Origin: Sphingomonas sp. | Lineage (GTDB): Bacteria; Pseudomonadota; Alphaproteobacteria; Sphingomonadales; Sphingomonadaceae | Assembly: GCA_021732445.1 (NCBI GenBank) | Contig: JAKFUZ010000006.1 | Coordinates: 62,001 to 126,000 of the forward strand | Length of the DNA stretch: 64,000 nt | Direction: 5' to 3' | Shown: positions 53,743 to 63,255 of the stretch, piece after piece | How positions within the stretch are numbered: position 1 is the stretch's first letter | How the letters are laid out: each line of letters starts with the position of its first letter | Position numbers and translations under genes: made by a program | Notes under the pieces: model-generated | Told to the model about the DNA's origin: nothing | Database searches by the model: none | The model's input: the letters and a program-made list of their open reading frames with translations, nothing else

Positions 53743-56235
53743 ATGCATAGCCCCGCGAAACTGCCTTTAGCATTTTACAAAGCCGCGGTGCTGGGCATTT
53801 GGCTATTTGGGCTAATGGCGGGGCCCTATTCGGTTTCGGCAGCAACGTCGTCGGCTCCAGTAGCAAATTTTGGGGCGATGGTGGAGCGGGCGCGGGCAGA
53901 AATGGTCGCCAATCCAACACTTGCCGTTCGACGTGCGGAGCAGCTTGAGAAAATTGCGCTTTCCGGTCGCGCTAGCGGATGGGAAATCGAAGGCTTGGCT
54001 ACAGCAAAATGTATACAAGCCGAAGCGAATTTGCGGCTTGGAAACACGGCCAAGGCACAAAGTCTGATTCAGGCCGCGATTGCGGCGCTACCGGTCGGCG
54101 CGTCGACGTCGCACGTCATGGGCTATATTCTTTTGACCCGTGGCGGCATTTTTGCGGCAAAGCCAGATATTGTACGCGCACTTGTAGATTACCAGGCCGC
54201 ATATAGAATTTTTCACAAATTTGAGGACAGCAGAAGTCAAGCAATTTCACTTCTTTATATTGGTGCACTATATAGTGACGCTGAAGATTTTCACAACGCG
54301 CTGAAATATTTCAGTCAAGCACTGGACAATTCTGCGCTTGATCCAAATCTTTCTCTATCAATTTACAATAATCGTGGCAATGCTCTGACGCAGGCAGGAG
54401 ACTATGTTGGTGCCAGCGACGATTATGCCAAGGCGATTGAGCTTGCCCGAAAGATGAAAAGTGCCACTTTGGAAGCACGAATCCTCCGCAACCTCGCCGG
54501 CAGCCAGCTAAATGCCGGGCATGTTGATGAGGCGGAGCGGACGATTTCGCTGGGCATGCGGCTTTCGCGACAGGACGACGCGTCGTCGACGCATATGCAG
54601 TTTGTGAGTGCGGCGGCCCGCGTGGCGCTGGAGCGCGGGCGAGTGGGTGAGGCGACCAGCTTGATCCGCAAGGTTTTCGCAGGCGTTAATTTGGCCGACA
54701 CATCGCTGCCATTTCGCAACAGCCATGAAACGGCGGTGGCCATTTTCAAGCGTATTGGCGAACCCGCGCTTGCGCTTGCGCATCTTGAAGCCATGAAGCG
54801 GCTCGATGACGAAACGACCAAGCTGGCGGCCTCAAGCAACACCGCGCTGATGGCCGCTCGGTTCGACTATGCCAATCAGAACCTGAAGATCGCAAAGCTG
54901 CGCCAAACCGAGCTTGAACGCACCGTTGAGTTCGAACAGGCGCGCGCGCGGTCACAACGCATGATTTTTGCCGGTGTGGTGGTGGCCACGATGATCGGCG
55001 TTGGCATGCTGATCTTCGGCCTGGTGACGATCCGCCGCAGCCGGAATGAAGTGCGCGCGGCCAACGTTGACCTTGCGCGCACCAACACAGCGCTTCAACG
55101 CGCATTGGCGGCAAAAACCGAATTCCTGGCGACGACAAGCCATGAAATTCGCACGCCGCTCAATGGCATTTTGGGGATGACCCAGGTCATGCTTGCCGAC
55201 TCGTTGCTGCCCGAATCGGTTCGCGAGCGCCTGGTCGTCGTCAAAAGTGCCGGCACGACGATGCGCGCGCTGGTCGACGACATTCTGGACGTGGCGAAGA
55301 TGGAAACCGGCAACCTCACCATTGATGCCGTGCCGATGGATCTGCACGCCACCATGCACGATGTGTCTCGCCTGTGGGCCGAACAGGCAATGGCGCGCGG
55401 CGTTTCCTTTACGATTGATTTGGACGATGCGCCCAGGGCAATCGAAGCCGACCCGGCGCGTATCCGCCAGATTGTGTTCAACCTGCTGTCGAATGCCATG
55501 AAGTTTACGCATGATGGCTCCGTGACGATCCGTGCATCGGCGGAGGCGGGCGGCATATTGCAGGTTGCGGTGACGGATACCGGCATCGGCATTCCGCTCG
55601 ACAAGCAGGCCGAGATCTTCGAGTCATTCCGGCAGGTGGATGCAGGGACGACTCGCAAATATGGCGGCACCGGCCTTGGCCTTGCCATATGCCGCAACCT
55701 GGCCCGTGCCATGGGGGGCGACGTGACGGTGCGCAGCGCGCCGGGCGAAGGGGCAACCTTCGCCCTCACGCTGCCGCTGGTTCTCGCAAGCGCGCCCGCC
55801 GTCGCCGACCCTGGCCAGCCATCGGCGCGAGGGCTGTTGATCGTGGAACGCAACCCGATTTCCGCCAGCATGTTCCGCGCCCTGCTTGAACCCCATGCCG
55901 GCGAGGCGTGTATGGCGCGCAGTGTGGAGGACGCGATCGAGATTGTCCGGCGCGGCGGGATAGATGCCGTGCTGATCGATTCAGCCACGTTGGGCGCATC
56001 GGCTCGGCCGGCCAGCAAGCTTGCTGCGCTGGTGGAGGCGGCGCGCGGCGCGCCGGTCAATCTGCTGTCGGAGCGGTTGACGCCGAAGCAGCGCACGCGC
56101 TGGCAGGCGTGCGGCCCCACCGCAATTATTGAAAAGCCGATTGGGCGTGCGCATTTGGTCGATGCTTTGTATCCTCAATCGCGGTTGACCAACACCGGAT
56201 CGGGTAGCGATGGGGTTGCTTCCTATGCCGCCTGA
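53743..56235 (+). CDS. TPR hybrid histidine kinase with degenerate receiver
   Basis: The 830-residue protein starts with a signal-like helix, then a periplasmic TPR-like region (about residues 50-380, for example YIGALYSDAEDFHNALKYFS). A membrane helix follows (about 406-426, IFAGVVVATMIGVGMLIFGL), then HisKA (TTSHEIRTPLNGILG) and HATPase (NLLSNAMKFTHDG, DTGIGI, GGTGLGLAI). A C-terminal receiver-like domain keeps the Asp in VLIDSATL and Lys in EKPI but lacks the acidic DD pair. A stretch at 54180-54420 is clearly AT-richer than the rest. It likely phosphorylates the next gene's product. Confidence 0.88.
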   Translation: MHSPAKLPLAFYKAAVLGIWLFGLMAGPYSVSAATSSAPVANFGAMVERARAEMVANPTLAVRRAEQLEKIALSGRASGWEIEGLATAKCIQAEANLRLGNTAKAQSLIQAAIAALPVGASTSHVMGYILLTRGGIFAAKPDIVRALVDYQAAYRIFHKFEDSRSQAISLLYIGALYSDAEDFHNALKYFSQALDNSALDPNLSLSIYNNRGNALTQAGDYVGASDDYAKAIELARKMKSATLEARILRNLAGSQLNAGHVDEAERTISLGMRLSRQDDASSTHMQFVSAAARVALERGRVGEATSLIRKVFAGVNLADTSLPFRNSHETAVAIFKRIGEPALALAHLEAMKRLDDETTKLAASSNTALMAARFDYANQNLKIAKLRQTELERTVEFEQARARSQRMIFAGVVVATMIGVGMLIFGLVTIRRSRNEVRAANVDLARTNTALQRALAAKTEFLATTSHEIRTPLNGILGMTQVMLADSLLPESVRERLVVVKSAGTTMRALVDDILDVAKMETGNLTIDAVPMDLHATMHDVSRLWAEQAMARGVSFTIDLDDAPRAIEADPARIRQIVFNLLSNAMKFTHDGSVTIRASAEAGGILQVAVTDTGIGIPLDKQAEIFESFRQVDAGTTRKYGGTGLGLAICRNLARAMGGDVTVRSAPGEGATFALTLPLVLASAPAVADPGQPSARGLLIVERNPISASMFRALLEPHAGEACMARSVEDAIEIVRRGGIDAVLIDSATLGASARPASKLAALVEAARGAPVNLLSERLTPKQRTRWQACGPTAIIEKPIGRAHLVDALYPQSRLTNTGSGSDGVASYAA

Positions 56236-56301
56236 CTTAATTGGACAGCCGTTTTGACCTATTGACCGCGGGGGCGCTTCGCGGGTTTGGACCGATACGT
56301 T

Positions 56302-56694
56302 ATGAATGTCCTGTTTGTTGAAGATGATCCGATGAACCGCCGCGTGGTGAAGGACATGCTTGACGTGGCAGGCGCGGTAATGGTCGGCGCCGAGAGCGCG
56401 GAAATCGGCCTTGCCATTCTCGACCAGCAAAATTTTGACATTATTCTCATGGATTTACGTATGCCGGGGATGGATGGCATGACCGCGATCGGCCATATCA
56501 GGCAGCGCGCCGATGCAAAGTCGAGCATCCCCATCATCGTGCTCACCGCCGATACCGCAGTAAACCTGCGCGATGATTGCATGCTTGGCGGGGCGGATGA
56601 GGTGCTGTTCAAGCCCGTGGCGATGGACTCGCTGTTTGATGCCATTGGCAGGCTGATGGCCCGCAACATCCCGGGCGACGGGCTGATCGGCTAA
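56302..56694 (+). CDS. Single-domain response regulator, DivK-like
   Basis: The 130-residue protein is one receiver domain with the acidic pair in LFVEDDPMN, the phospho-Asp in ILMDLRMPGMDG, Thr in VLTADTA and Lys in FKPV. No output domain is present, as in DivK-type cell-cycle regulators. The ATG at 56302 is preferred over the TTG at 56287. It follows the hybrid kinase by 66 nt and is its likely partner. Confidence 0.88.
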   Translation: MNVLFVEDDPMNRRVVKDMLDVAGAVMVGAESAEIGLAILDQQNFDIILMDLRMPGMDGMTAIGHIRQRADAKSSIPIIVLTADTAVNLRDDCMLGGADEVLFKPVAMDSLFDAIGRLMARNIPGDGLIG

Positions 56695-56842
56695 CCCCGA
56701 AAGCGGCGCGCGCTGCGCTGTCGTTCCCCCCGTTTTCATAGCAATATCGCAATAACGTGCACCTGATGTGGGGCACTGGGAGGCCGTTTGGGTGCTATAT
56801 TGGCTCCGCTACCCAGCCAGTGCCCCAAGCGGAGTTGTGACG

Positions 56843-57841
56843 ATGACGGATACGATACTCGACCGATTGCTGGTAACACTGGATGTGGCGGTGGATGCCT
56901 TGGCGGTTTGCGAAGTGGCGAAAGGCAAGCGGCTCGTCGGGCAACCGTGCAGCGAGATTGAAGTGCATTATGTGCTCGCCGGGACGATGTATCTGAGCGT
57001 GCCGGGGCGCCCCGCCATTGCCTGTGGTCCGGGCAGCGTTGTGCTTGTTCCGCCAAATCTGGCCCGGCAGATTTCGGCCGACCCCGGCCCGGCCAATGAG
57101 GTGATCGCATTTGAGCGCTGCCTTGGTGCCGAAAACAGCCTTTTGTGTTTCGACGCGGCGGAAAATCAGGTCGGGGATTTGCGGTTTGCCTGCGGCACAA
57201 TTTCCGCCAATATCTCGGGTTCGTTCGGGCTGCTTGACACGGTGCGTCACCCGATTGCGGAGGATTTGAGCGACGAGCCGGCGGTGTCGGCGGCGTTGTC
57301 GCTCATGCTCGCGGAGATAGACCGGCCCGGGCTTGGCTCGCGCGCTCTGGCGGGGGCGCTGATGAAGGCGTGTCTGCTGGTTCTGCTCCGGCGGCATTTT
57401 GGGCGCAGCAAGCACGAAACCAGCCTGCTGAGCACGTTGCGTGACCCCCGGCTGGGCAAAGCGGTGACGGCAGTGCTCGATTGCCCGTCCGCGCGGCACA
57501 GCGTTGCCGCGCTTGCGTCCGTGGCGGGCATGAGCCGTTCAGCATTTGCGCGCGAATTTTCGCAGGCTTTTGCAATGAGCCCGATGGAGTTCGTCGCCAA
57601 GACCCGGCTGCACCATGCCGCTGAGCTGCTGCGGTCCACCACGATGCCGGTCAAGGTGATTGCGGCTAATATCGGCTTTTCGAGCCGCAGCCATTTCAGT
57701 CGCGCCTTTCGCGATGGCTATGGCGCCGACCCGAGCACCTATCGCCGCGATTCGGTGTTGCAGCTCCCGGCAAAGGCGCCAAAATTTGTGCCGCCTGCCC
57801 GTGCGAACGGCGCAGGCCCCGCGTTCTTCGCGATGGCCTGA
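56843..57841 (+). CDS. AraC family transcriptional regulator with cupin-like sensor
   Basis: The 332-residue protein has an N-terminal cupin-like ligand domain (VHYVLAGTMYLSVPGRPAIA, GPGSVVLVPPNLARQ) and two C-terminal AraC helix-turn-helix motifs (VAALASVAGMSRSAFAREFS and VKVIAANIGFSSRSHFSRAF). The ATG at 56843 has GGAG 8 nt upstream. A longer frame to 56768 lacks this signal. The target genes are not evident. Confidence 0.88.
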   Translation: MTDTILDRLLVTLDVAVDALAVCEVAKGKRLVGQPCSEIEVHYVLAGTMYLSVPGRPAIACGPGSVVLVPPNLARQISADPGPANEVIAFERCLGAENSLLCFDAAENQVGDLRFACGTISANISGSFGLLDTVRHPIAEDLSDEPAVSAALSLMLAEIDRPGLGSRALAGALMKACLLVLLRRHFGRSKHETSLLSTLRDPRLGKAVTAVLDCPSARHSVAALASVAGMSRSAFAREFSQAFAMSPMEFVAKTRLHHAAELLRSTTMPVKVIAANIGFSSRSHFSRAFRDGYGADPSTYRRDSVLQLPAKAPKFVPPARANGAGPAFFAMA

Positions 57842-57846
57842 GGCTC

Positions 57847-57885
57847 GGCCGAGGCGGGGGCCGACAGGTCGGTTCGGCCTCGGCC
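57847..57885. repeat. Nested inverted repeat after the AraC gene
   Basis: GGCCGAGGC (57847-57855) pairs with GCCTCGGCC (57877-57885), and an inner CCGAC/GTCGG hairpin lies between. There is no T-run, so a Rho-independent terminator is not certain; it may be an RNA hairpin or cruciform. Confidence 0.45.
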
Positions 57886-58031
57886 GGCCGGCATGGCGAC
57901 CGTTGACGTGTCGGGTGATGTGCCGGGCGCTCACGTTGTGTGTCGCCTGGTCACTGTGCCATCCGCGGCAGCATCGCCACCCCTGCGCTTGCACCCTTGC
58001 ACTGCCTTGGCTGAATGTTGCGCCATCTGTC

Positions 58032-58105
58032 TGGAGGCCCGACCGGGAATCGAACCCGGGTGCAAGGATTTGCAGTCCTCTGCGTCACCACTCCGCCATC
58101 GGGCC
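58032..58105 (-). tRNA. tRNA-Cys (GCA)
   Basis: Read on the minus strand, GGCCCGA/TCGGGCC forms the acceptor stem, GGTTCGATTCC is in the T-arm and the anticodon loop is CTGCAAA with GCA (58071-58073). The encoded CCA end lies at 58032-58034. Confidence 0.97.
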
Positions 58106-58220
58106 GGAGCGGGCGCCAATGCGCGGGTCGCGCCGCGCTGTCAACTGGCGCACCATAAAATTCGCCCGCGGCTTGGCGCGGTGCGGGGAGCGCGATACAA
58201 GCGGCTGAATATCTTAAGTG

Positions 58221-58249
58221 TGTTGCATATGTAAAACAGTTGTGCAACA
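58221..58249. promoter_or_regulatory. Inverted repeat in the pcm leader
   Basis: TGTTGCA (58221-58227) and TGCAACA (58243-58249) are perfect 7-bp arms with a 15-nt spacer. The right arm adjoins the ribosome binding site AAGGAG (58249-58254) of pcm. It could be a repressor operator or an RNA hairpin that masks translation. Confidence 0.45.
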
Positions 58250-58259
58250 AGGAGCCGCT

Positions 58260-58937
58260 ATGCAACCGACCGCACAGATCGCCGGATTCGCGACCGACTA
58301 TGCCGCAATGCGCAACGCGATGGTCGTTAGCCAGTTGCGTCCGAACGCCGTCAGCGATCCGCGCGTCGTGGCGGCGATGGCGAAGGTACCGCGCGAGCTG
58401 TTTTTGCCCAAAGCGGTGGCGGCGCAGGCATATTGTGATACAGCTCTTGCGCTGGGCAATGGGCGGATGACCAACGGGCCGATCGCCACCGGCCGTCTGC
58501 TCAACGAGGCGCAGTTGCAGCCGGGCGACGCGGTGCTGCTCGTCGGGGCAGGTGGTGGCTATGTCGCCGCGGTGCTTGCCGAACTCGTCGCGCGGGTGGT
58601 GGCCGTGGAGCCCGATGCGGCGCTGCTGGCAATTGCGCGGCCGGCGCTTGCCGGTCTGGCGGCGGTAACGCTGGTTGCGGCACCGCTGGAGCGCGGCCAT
58701 GCCGAGGGCGCGCCCTATGATGCGATTATCATCGACGGCGCGGTGGAGCGGGTGCCGCAAGCGTTGATCGAGCAGCTCGCCATTGGCGGGCGGATGACGG
58801 CGGGGCTGGCTGATCGCGGCGTCACCCGGCTTGCGGCCGGTCGCCGAACAGCAGGCGGCTTTGCGCTTGCCGCTTTTGCGGATGTTGACTGCGTTGCACT
58901 GCCCGGTTTTGCAGCGCCGAAGGTTTTTGTGTTTTGA
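58260..58937 (+). CDS. pcm: Protein-L-isoaspartate O-methyltransferase family
   Basis: The 225-residue protein has the PIMT-type layout: MVVSQLRPNAVSDPRVVAAM, the SAM motif VLLVGAGGGYVAAVLAEL and YDAIIIDGAVERVPQALIEQ. PIMT methylates damaged isoaspartyl residues for repair. The motif I is GAGGGY instead of the usual GTGSGY, and this short alphaproteobacterial form is usually found just before tolC, as here. Its stop overlaps the tolC region. The start at 58260 has a strong AAGGAG site. Confidence 0.85.
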   Translation: MQPTAQIAGFATDYAAMRNAMVVSQLRPNAVSDPRVVAAMAKVPRELFLPKAVAAQAYCDTALALGNGRMTNGPIATGRLLNEAQLQPGDAVLLVGAGGGYVAAVLAELVARVVAVEPDAALLAIARPALAGLAAVTLVAAPLERGHAEGAPYDAIIIDGAVERVPQALIEQLAIGGRMTAGLADRGVTRLAAGRRTAGGFALAAFADVDCVALPGFAAPKVFVF

Positions 58938-58945
58938 GGGGCGTC

Positions 58946-60463
58946 ATGACGAAATATTGCCAAACCCTGCTGCGTGGTGCGGCCGCTGCGTCGCTTGTGG
59001 CGTCGGCTGCTTCTGCCGAGACGCTGCAAGAGGCGCTCCGCCGCGCCTATGAGACCAACCCGACGCTGGCCGCGCAACGCGCCGGGTTGCGGGCAACCGA
59101 TGAGAATGTTCCGATCGCCCGGGCAAGCGCGCTGCCGGCCGTGCAGTTGCAAAGCAGCTATAGCGAAAATGTCATCCTGCCAATCACCGCATTCACGGCG
59201 CCGTCGCGGACATCGCAGACGCAGGCCAGCCTTACCTATCCATTATATTCGGGCGGCGCGGTGAAGAACGGGGTCGCTGCCGCAAAGGTTCGGGTTGAAG
59301 GCGGGCGTGCCGCGCTGCGCGGCACCGAGGCGGATTTGTTCACCGCTGTCGTTGCCGCCTATATGGATGTGGTGCGCGATTCCGCGGTCGTCCAGCTCAA
59401 CCAGCAAAATCTGCGCGTTCTCGACGTTAATCTGCAGGCCTCGCGCGATCGCTTTGAGGTCGGTGATTTGACGCGAACCGATGTGGCGCAGTCCGAAGCG
59501 CGGCTGGCGCTGGCGCGCAGCCAGCTTGAAACCGCCGAATCACGGCTAATCGGTAGCCGCGAAAGCTATGTGAGGCTGGTTGGTTCGCCGCCCGGAGAGC
59601 TTGATGCGCCTCCGCCGCTGCCGGGGCTGCCAGCCGATGCTGACAGCGCCGTAAAAATTGCGCTCGCCGAAAATCCTACGCTTTTGGCCGCCCGCAAGAC
59701 GCTGGAAGCAACCGGCTATGACATTAAGACGGCGCGCGCCACGCGGCTGCCGACGGTCGATGCCTTTGCGCAGGGCAATTATACCAATTTTCTGGGCACG
59801 CTTGGCAGTTTTGGCTCCACGCAGTCGCCGCCGCAGTTTGATCGCACCGCGCAGCTTGGGCTCAGGCTGACGCTGCCGCTTTATCAGGGAGGGGCGCCGG
59901 CGGCGCGCATCCGCCAGGCGCAGGCACGCCAGAGCCAGTCGGTGGAGCAATTGACCGAAGCCGAGCGCGGCGTGGTGGCGCAGGCCCGCTCCGCTTTCGC
60001 CGCCTATCGCGCGTCGCTTGACGTGATCCAGTCAGCCGAGGCGGCCGTCAGTGCCAACCGGCTGGCGCTGGAAGGTGTGCGGGCCGAAAACAGCGTCGGC
60101 AACCGCACCATTCTCGAAATTTTGAATGCCGAGCAGGAATTGCTGAACTCGCAAGTGACATTGGTCACCGCGCGGCGCGATGCCTATGTCGCGGGCTTTG
60201 CCGTGCTTGCCGCAATGGGGCATGCCGAAGCCAAGGATCTGGCGCTCGTGAACGGCCCGCTCTATGATCCGACGGTGAACTACCGGCGCAGCAGCCATGC
60301 CGCGTTTGACTGGAGCAACCGGCGCGAGCCGGCACCGACCGGCACCAGCACCGCCCAAACGCCGGCCCAGACCGCCAGAGTGACGCGAAAGCTTGATCCT
60401 GCGCTCGATACTGTAATTGACAGCGCTAGCCCAAATAGGTCAGGTATCGCCCCGAAAAAGTGA
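58946..60463 (+). CDS. tolC: TolC family outer-membrane channel
   Basis: The 505-residue protein has a signal peptide (MTKYCQTLLRGAAAASLVAS, cleavage near ASA). The TolC repeats follow (RRAYETNPTLAAQRAGLRAT, NPTLLAARKTLEATGYD), with TLPLYQGGAPAARIRQAQAR. It forms the outer-membrane exit for tripartite efflux or type I secretion. The ATG at 58946 is preferred over the TTG at 58934, which overlaps the pcm stop. The last 60 residues are a polar tail. Confidence 0.93.
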   Translation: MTKYCQTLLRGAAAASLVASAASAETLQEALRRAYETNPTLAAQRAGLRATDENVPIARASALPAVQLQSSYSENVILPITAFTAPSRTSQTQASLTYPLYSGGAVKNGVAAAKVRVEGGRAALRGTEADLFTAVVAAYMDVVRDSAVVQLNQQNLRVLDVNLQASRDRFEVGDLTRTDVAQSEARLALARSQLETAESRLIGSRESYVRLVGSPPGELDAPPPLPGLPADADSAVKIALAENPTLLAARKTLEATGYDIKTARATRLPTVDAFAQGNYTNFLGTLGSFGSTQSPPQFDRTAQLGLRLTLPLYQGGAPAARIRQAQARQSQSVEQLTEAERGVVAQARSAFAAYRASLDVIQSAEAAVSANRLALEGVRAENSVGNRTILEILNAEQELLNSQVTLVTARRDAYVAGFAVLAAMGHAEAKDLALVNGPLYDPTVNYRRSSHAAFDWSNRREPAPTGTSTAQTPAQTARVTRKLDPALDTVIDSASPNRSGIAPKK

Positions 60464-60521
60464 CACGCGACGGCACCGCGGCAAGGCGCCGGCATGTCGC
60501 TTAAAAAAAGGGGTTGCACCT

Positions 60522-61103
60522 ATGGGGGACATCAGCACCGAGCCGTCGATGGAAGATATTCTGTCGTCCATCAAGCGGATTATCTCCGAAGATGGTGAGC
60601 CTGTCGGCGGCCGCGTGCGCCGGGGAGGCCAGGCCGCGCCTACCGTGGCGGCCGATGCCTATGAGGACGAAGACCTCGGCAGCGACGTGCTCGAACTGAA
60701 AGACGCTTTGCGGGGCGCCCGTGGCGATGCCTCAGCGCCGGGCGGCACGGCGGGCAGCGGCCAACTCCATGCAATCAGGGCGCCCGAAGCGGTTGCCAGC
60801 GAGCCGCGGCTTGCTCCAGGAACGCCCGCGGCGCTGCCGCCGGTCGGGCTGGCTGGCGGGGCGGCGGCGGCCGGCGGGCGTGACCCGATTCTCTCCGATC
60901 AGGCGGCACAGGCCAGCCGTGGCGCGCTTGATGCACTGTCGCGGCTGATGATAAAGCCAGAAGCGCAGCCAGGCATTATGCTTGATGATCTGGTGCGTGA
61001 CATGCTGCGGCCGATGCTGCGTGACTGGCTCGATTCGCATTTGCCCGGCATCGTCGAAAATATGGTGTCTCGCGAAATCGAGCGGATCACCGGCAACCGT
61101 TGA
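60522..61103 (+). CDS. popZ: PopZ-like polar organising protein (DUF2497)
   Basis: The 193-residue protein begins with STEPSMEDILSSIKRIISED, the conserved N-terminal helix of PopZ proteins. A disordered, acidic and Pro/Ala-rich middle follows, then conserved C-terminal helices (MLDDLVRDMLRPMLRDWLDS, LPGIVENMVSREIERI). PopZ forms polar condensates that anchor the chromosome origin and cell-cycle kinases in Caulobacter. AAGGGG precedes the ATG. Confidence 0.92.
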   Translation: MGDISTEPSMEDILSSIKRIISEDGEPVGGRVRRGGQAAPTVAADAYEDEDLGSDVLELKDALRGARGDASAPGGTAGSGQLHAIRAPEAVASEPRLAPGTPAALPPVGLAGGAAAAGGRDPILSDQAAQASRGALDALSRLMIKPEAQPGIMLDDLVRDMLRPMLRDWLDSHLPGIVENMVSREIERITGNR

Positions 61104-61154
61104 TCTGGCGTGCGGCAGTTGCCGCCTTGCCCTGCTTCTGCTTTAACCGCGCCT

Positions 61155-63200
61155 ATGAAGATTGTCCTGTTCGCAAGCGCCATTGGCCTTGCTGTCGCTG
61201 CGCCTGCCGCTGCCCGCCAACTCACGATTGATGACGTGACCATGCTGTCGCGCGTGTCGGCGCCGGCGGTGTCGGCGGACGGGCACTGGCTCGTGTGGCA
61301 GCAGCGCGAGACGGACCTGTCGATTGACGGCGGCCGGTTTGATCTTTGGCGGCTGGATCTGACGCAAGACGGCGCGGTGCCGCAACAGCTTGTCGCGGAG
61401 CACGATGTGAACGAAACCGCGCCGCAATTTTCGGGCGACGGAACGACGGTGTATTTTCAGTCCGACAAGGGCGGGGAAGATGGGGTGTGGGCGGTTGACG
61501 TGTCGGGCACCAACGCCCGGCGGCTGACCGATTTCAAGGGCGGAATGGGCGGCTTTGTCGTTGCCCCAACGGGCGACCGCATTGCGATTTTCGCGGACCG
61601 GCTGCCCGGCGCGCCGAGCCTTGAGCCACCAACTGCCAAGAAAGCGGCACTGGCTGGCAATGGCCGCAGCTATGACCAGTTGTTCGTGCGCCATTGGGCA
61701 AGCTGGGCAGATGGCACGCGTTCCCAGCTTTTCGTGCTGCCGCTTGGGCCACAAGGGGCAAAGGGCAATGGCGTCGCCATCGAGCACGGCCTGGTTGGCG
61801 ATACGCCCTCCAAACCTTTTGGCGGCCCTGAAGAAGTGTCGTGGAGCGCCGACGGCAAGATGCTCTATTTTGCGCTGCGTGAGGCGGGCCGCATTGAGGC
61901 ACTGTCCACCAATCTGGATATATTTGCCGCACCCGCCGATGGATCTGCTCCGCCGCGCAATCTGACCGCCGCCAACTTGGCGACCGACACGCTGCCCAGC
62001 GTTTCGCCCGATGGCAAGACGCTTGCCTATGTCGCGATGGCGCGGGCGGGCTATGAGGCGGACCGGCAGGTGCTCATGCTGCGCGATCTGGCGAGCGGCA
62101 CCACGCGTGCGCTCACGCAGGCGTGGGACCGTTCGGTTGGCGCCCTTGCCTGGGCGCCGGATGGCAAATCGCTGCTGGTGACGGCGGAGGACACGCAGGA
62201 GAATCCGATCTGGCGGGTCAATGCGTCAAGCGGCAAGGTCGTGCGGCTTACGCAGGCGGGCAATGTCACCGCGTTTCTGCCCATGCGCGGTGGCATCGTC
62301 TATGCGATGAACTCGCTGGTCGCGCCCGATGATTTCTTCCTGCAGCCAGCCAGAGGCGGGCCGCGCCGGCTGACGGCGGTCAATGCCGATCGACTGGCGG
62401 GAATCGACCTGCCGAGTGTCAGCCGGTTCACCTTCAAAGGCGCCTATGGCGACGCGGTATGGGGCTATGTCGTAAAACCTGCCGGGCTGGCAGACGGGGC
62501 GCGGGCGCCGGTTGCCTTCATGGTGCATGGCGGGCCGCAGGGCACGAGCAACAATAGCTGGTCCTATCGCTGGAACCCGGCGCTGTTTGCCGGCGCAGGA
62601 TACGGCCTGGTGGCGGTCGATTTTCACGGCTCAACCGGCTATGGTCAGGGCTTTACCGATGCCATCCGCAACAATTGGGGCGGGGCGCCGCTAGATGATC
62701 TTAAGGCCGGGCTAAAGGCGGCGACTGACCAATTTGCATGGCTAGATGGGGATCGCGCCTGCGCGCTTGGCGCTTCCTATGGCGGCTATATGATGAACTG
62801 GATTGAAGGCCAGTGGCCCGACCGGTTCCGGTGCATCGTTCAGCATGATGGCGTGTTCGATGCCCGCGCCATGGCATATGAAACCGAAGAACTGTGGTTT
62901 GACGAATGGGAGCATGGCGGCAAGGCGTATCATGAAGACCCGGCCGCCTTCGAGAAATGGAACCCGGTGAACCATGTCGCCGCGTGGAAAACGCCGCAGC
63001 TCGTCATCACCAGCGAGGGTGATTATCGCATCCCCTACACGCAAGGGCTGGCGGCGTTTACCGCGCTGCAACGTCTGGGCATCCCCTCACGCCTTGTGGT
63101 GTATCCGGGCGGCAGCCACTGGGTGACGAAACCCAAGGAAAGCCGGCAATGGTATCACGAGGTGCTTGGCTGGCTGGACAAATACACAGCCGCGAAATGA
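61155..63200 (+). CDS. S9 family serine peptidase, exported
   Basis: The 681-residue protein has a signal peptide ([20 protein letters not shown]), a beta-propeller part (WD/TolB-like repeats, for example [16 protein letters not shown] and [16 protein letters not shown]) and a C-terminal hydrolase domain. The catalytic triad is visible: Ser in [13 protein letters not shown], Asp in [13 protein letters not shown] and His in [10 protein letters not shown]. It probably cleaves short peptides in the periplasm (DPP IV or acylaminoacyl-peptidase type). The start at 61155 is chosen for the signal peptide. Confidence 0.93.
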   Translation: MKIVLFASAIGLAVAAPAAARQLTIDDVTMLSRVSAPAVSADGHWLVWQQRETDLSIDGGRFDLWRLDLTQDGAVPQQLVAEHDVNETAPQFSGDGTTVYFQSDKGGEDGVWAVDVSGTNARRLTDFKGGMGGFVVAPTGDRIAIFADRLPGAPSLEPPTAKKAALAGNGRSYDQLFVRHWASWADGTRSQLFVLPLGPQGAKGNGVAIEHGLVGDTPSKPFGGPEEVSWSADGKMLYFALREAGRIEALSTNLDIFAAPADGSAPPRNLTAANLATDTLPSVSPDGKTLAYVAMARAGYEADRQVLMLRDLASGTTRALTQAWDRSVGALAWAPDGKSLLVTAEDTQENPIWRVNASSGKVVRLTQAGNVTAFLPMRGGIVYAMNSLVAPDDFFLQPARGGPRRLTAVNADRLAGIDLPSVSRFTFKGAYGDAVWGYVVKPAGLADGARAPVAFMVHGGPQGTSNNSWSYRWNPALFAGAGYGLVAVDFHGSTGYGQGFTDAIRNNWGGAPLDDLKAGLKAATDQFAWLDGDRACALGASYGGYMMNWIEGQWPDRFRCIVQHDGVFDARAMAYETEELWFDEWEHGGKAYHEDPAAFEKWNPVNHVAAWKTPQLVITSEGDYRIPYTQGLAAFTALQRLGIPSRLVVYPGGSHWVTKPKESRQWYHEVLGWLDKYTAAK

Positions 63201-63255
63201 TCCGCGCATCGTCGCGGCTTGTGCGGCGCGGCATGGCACCGCTAAGGCAGTTGTG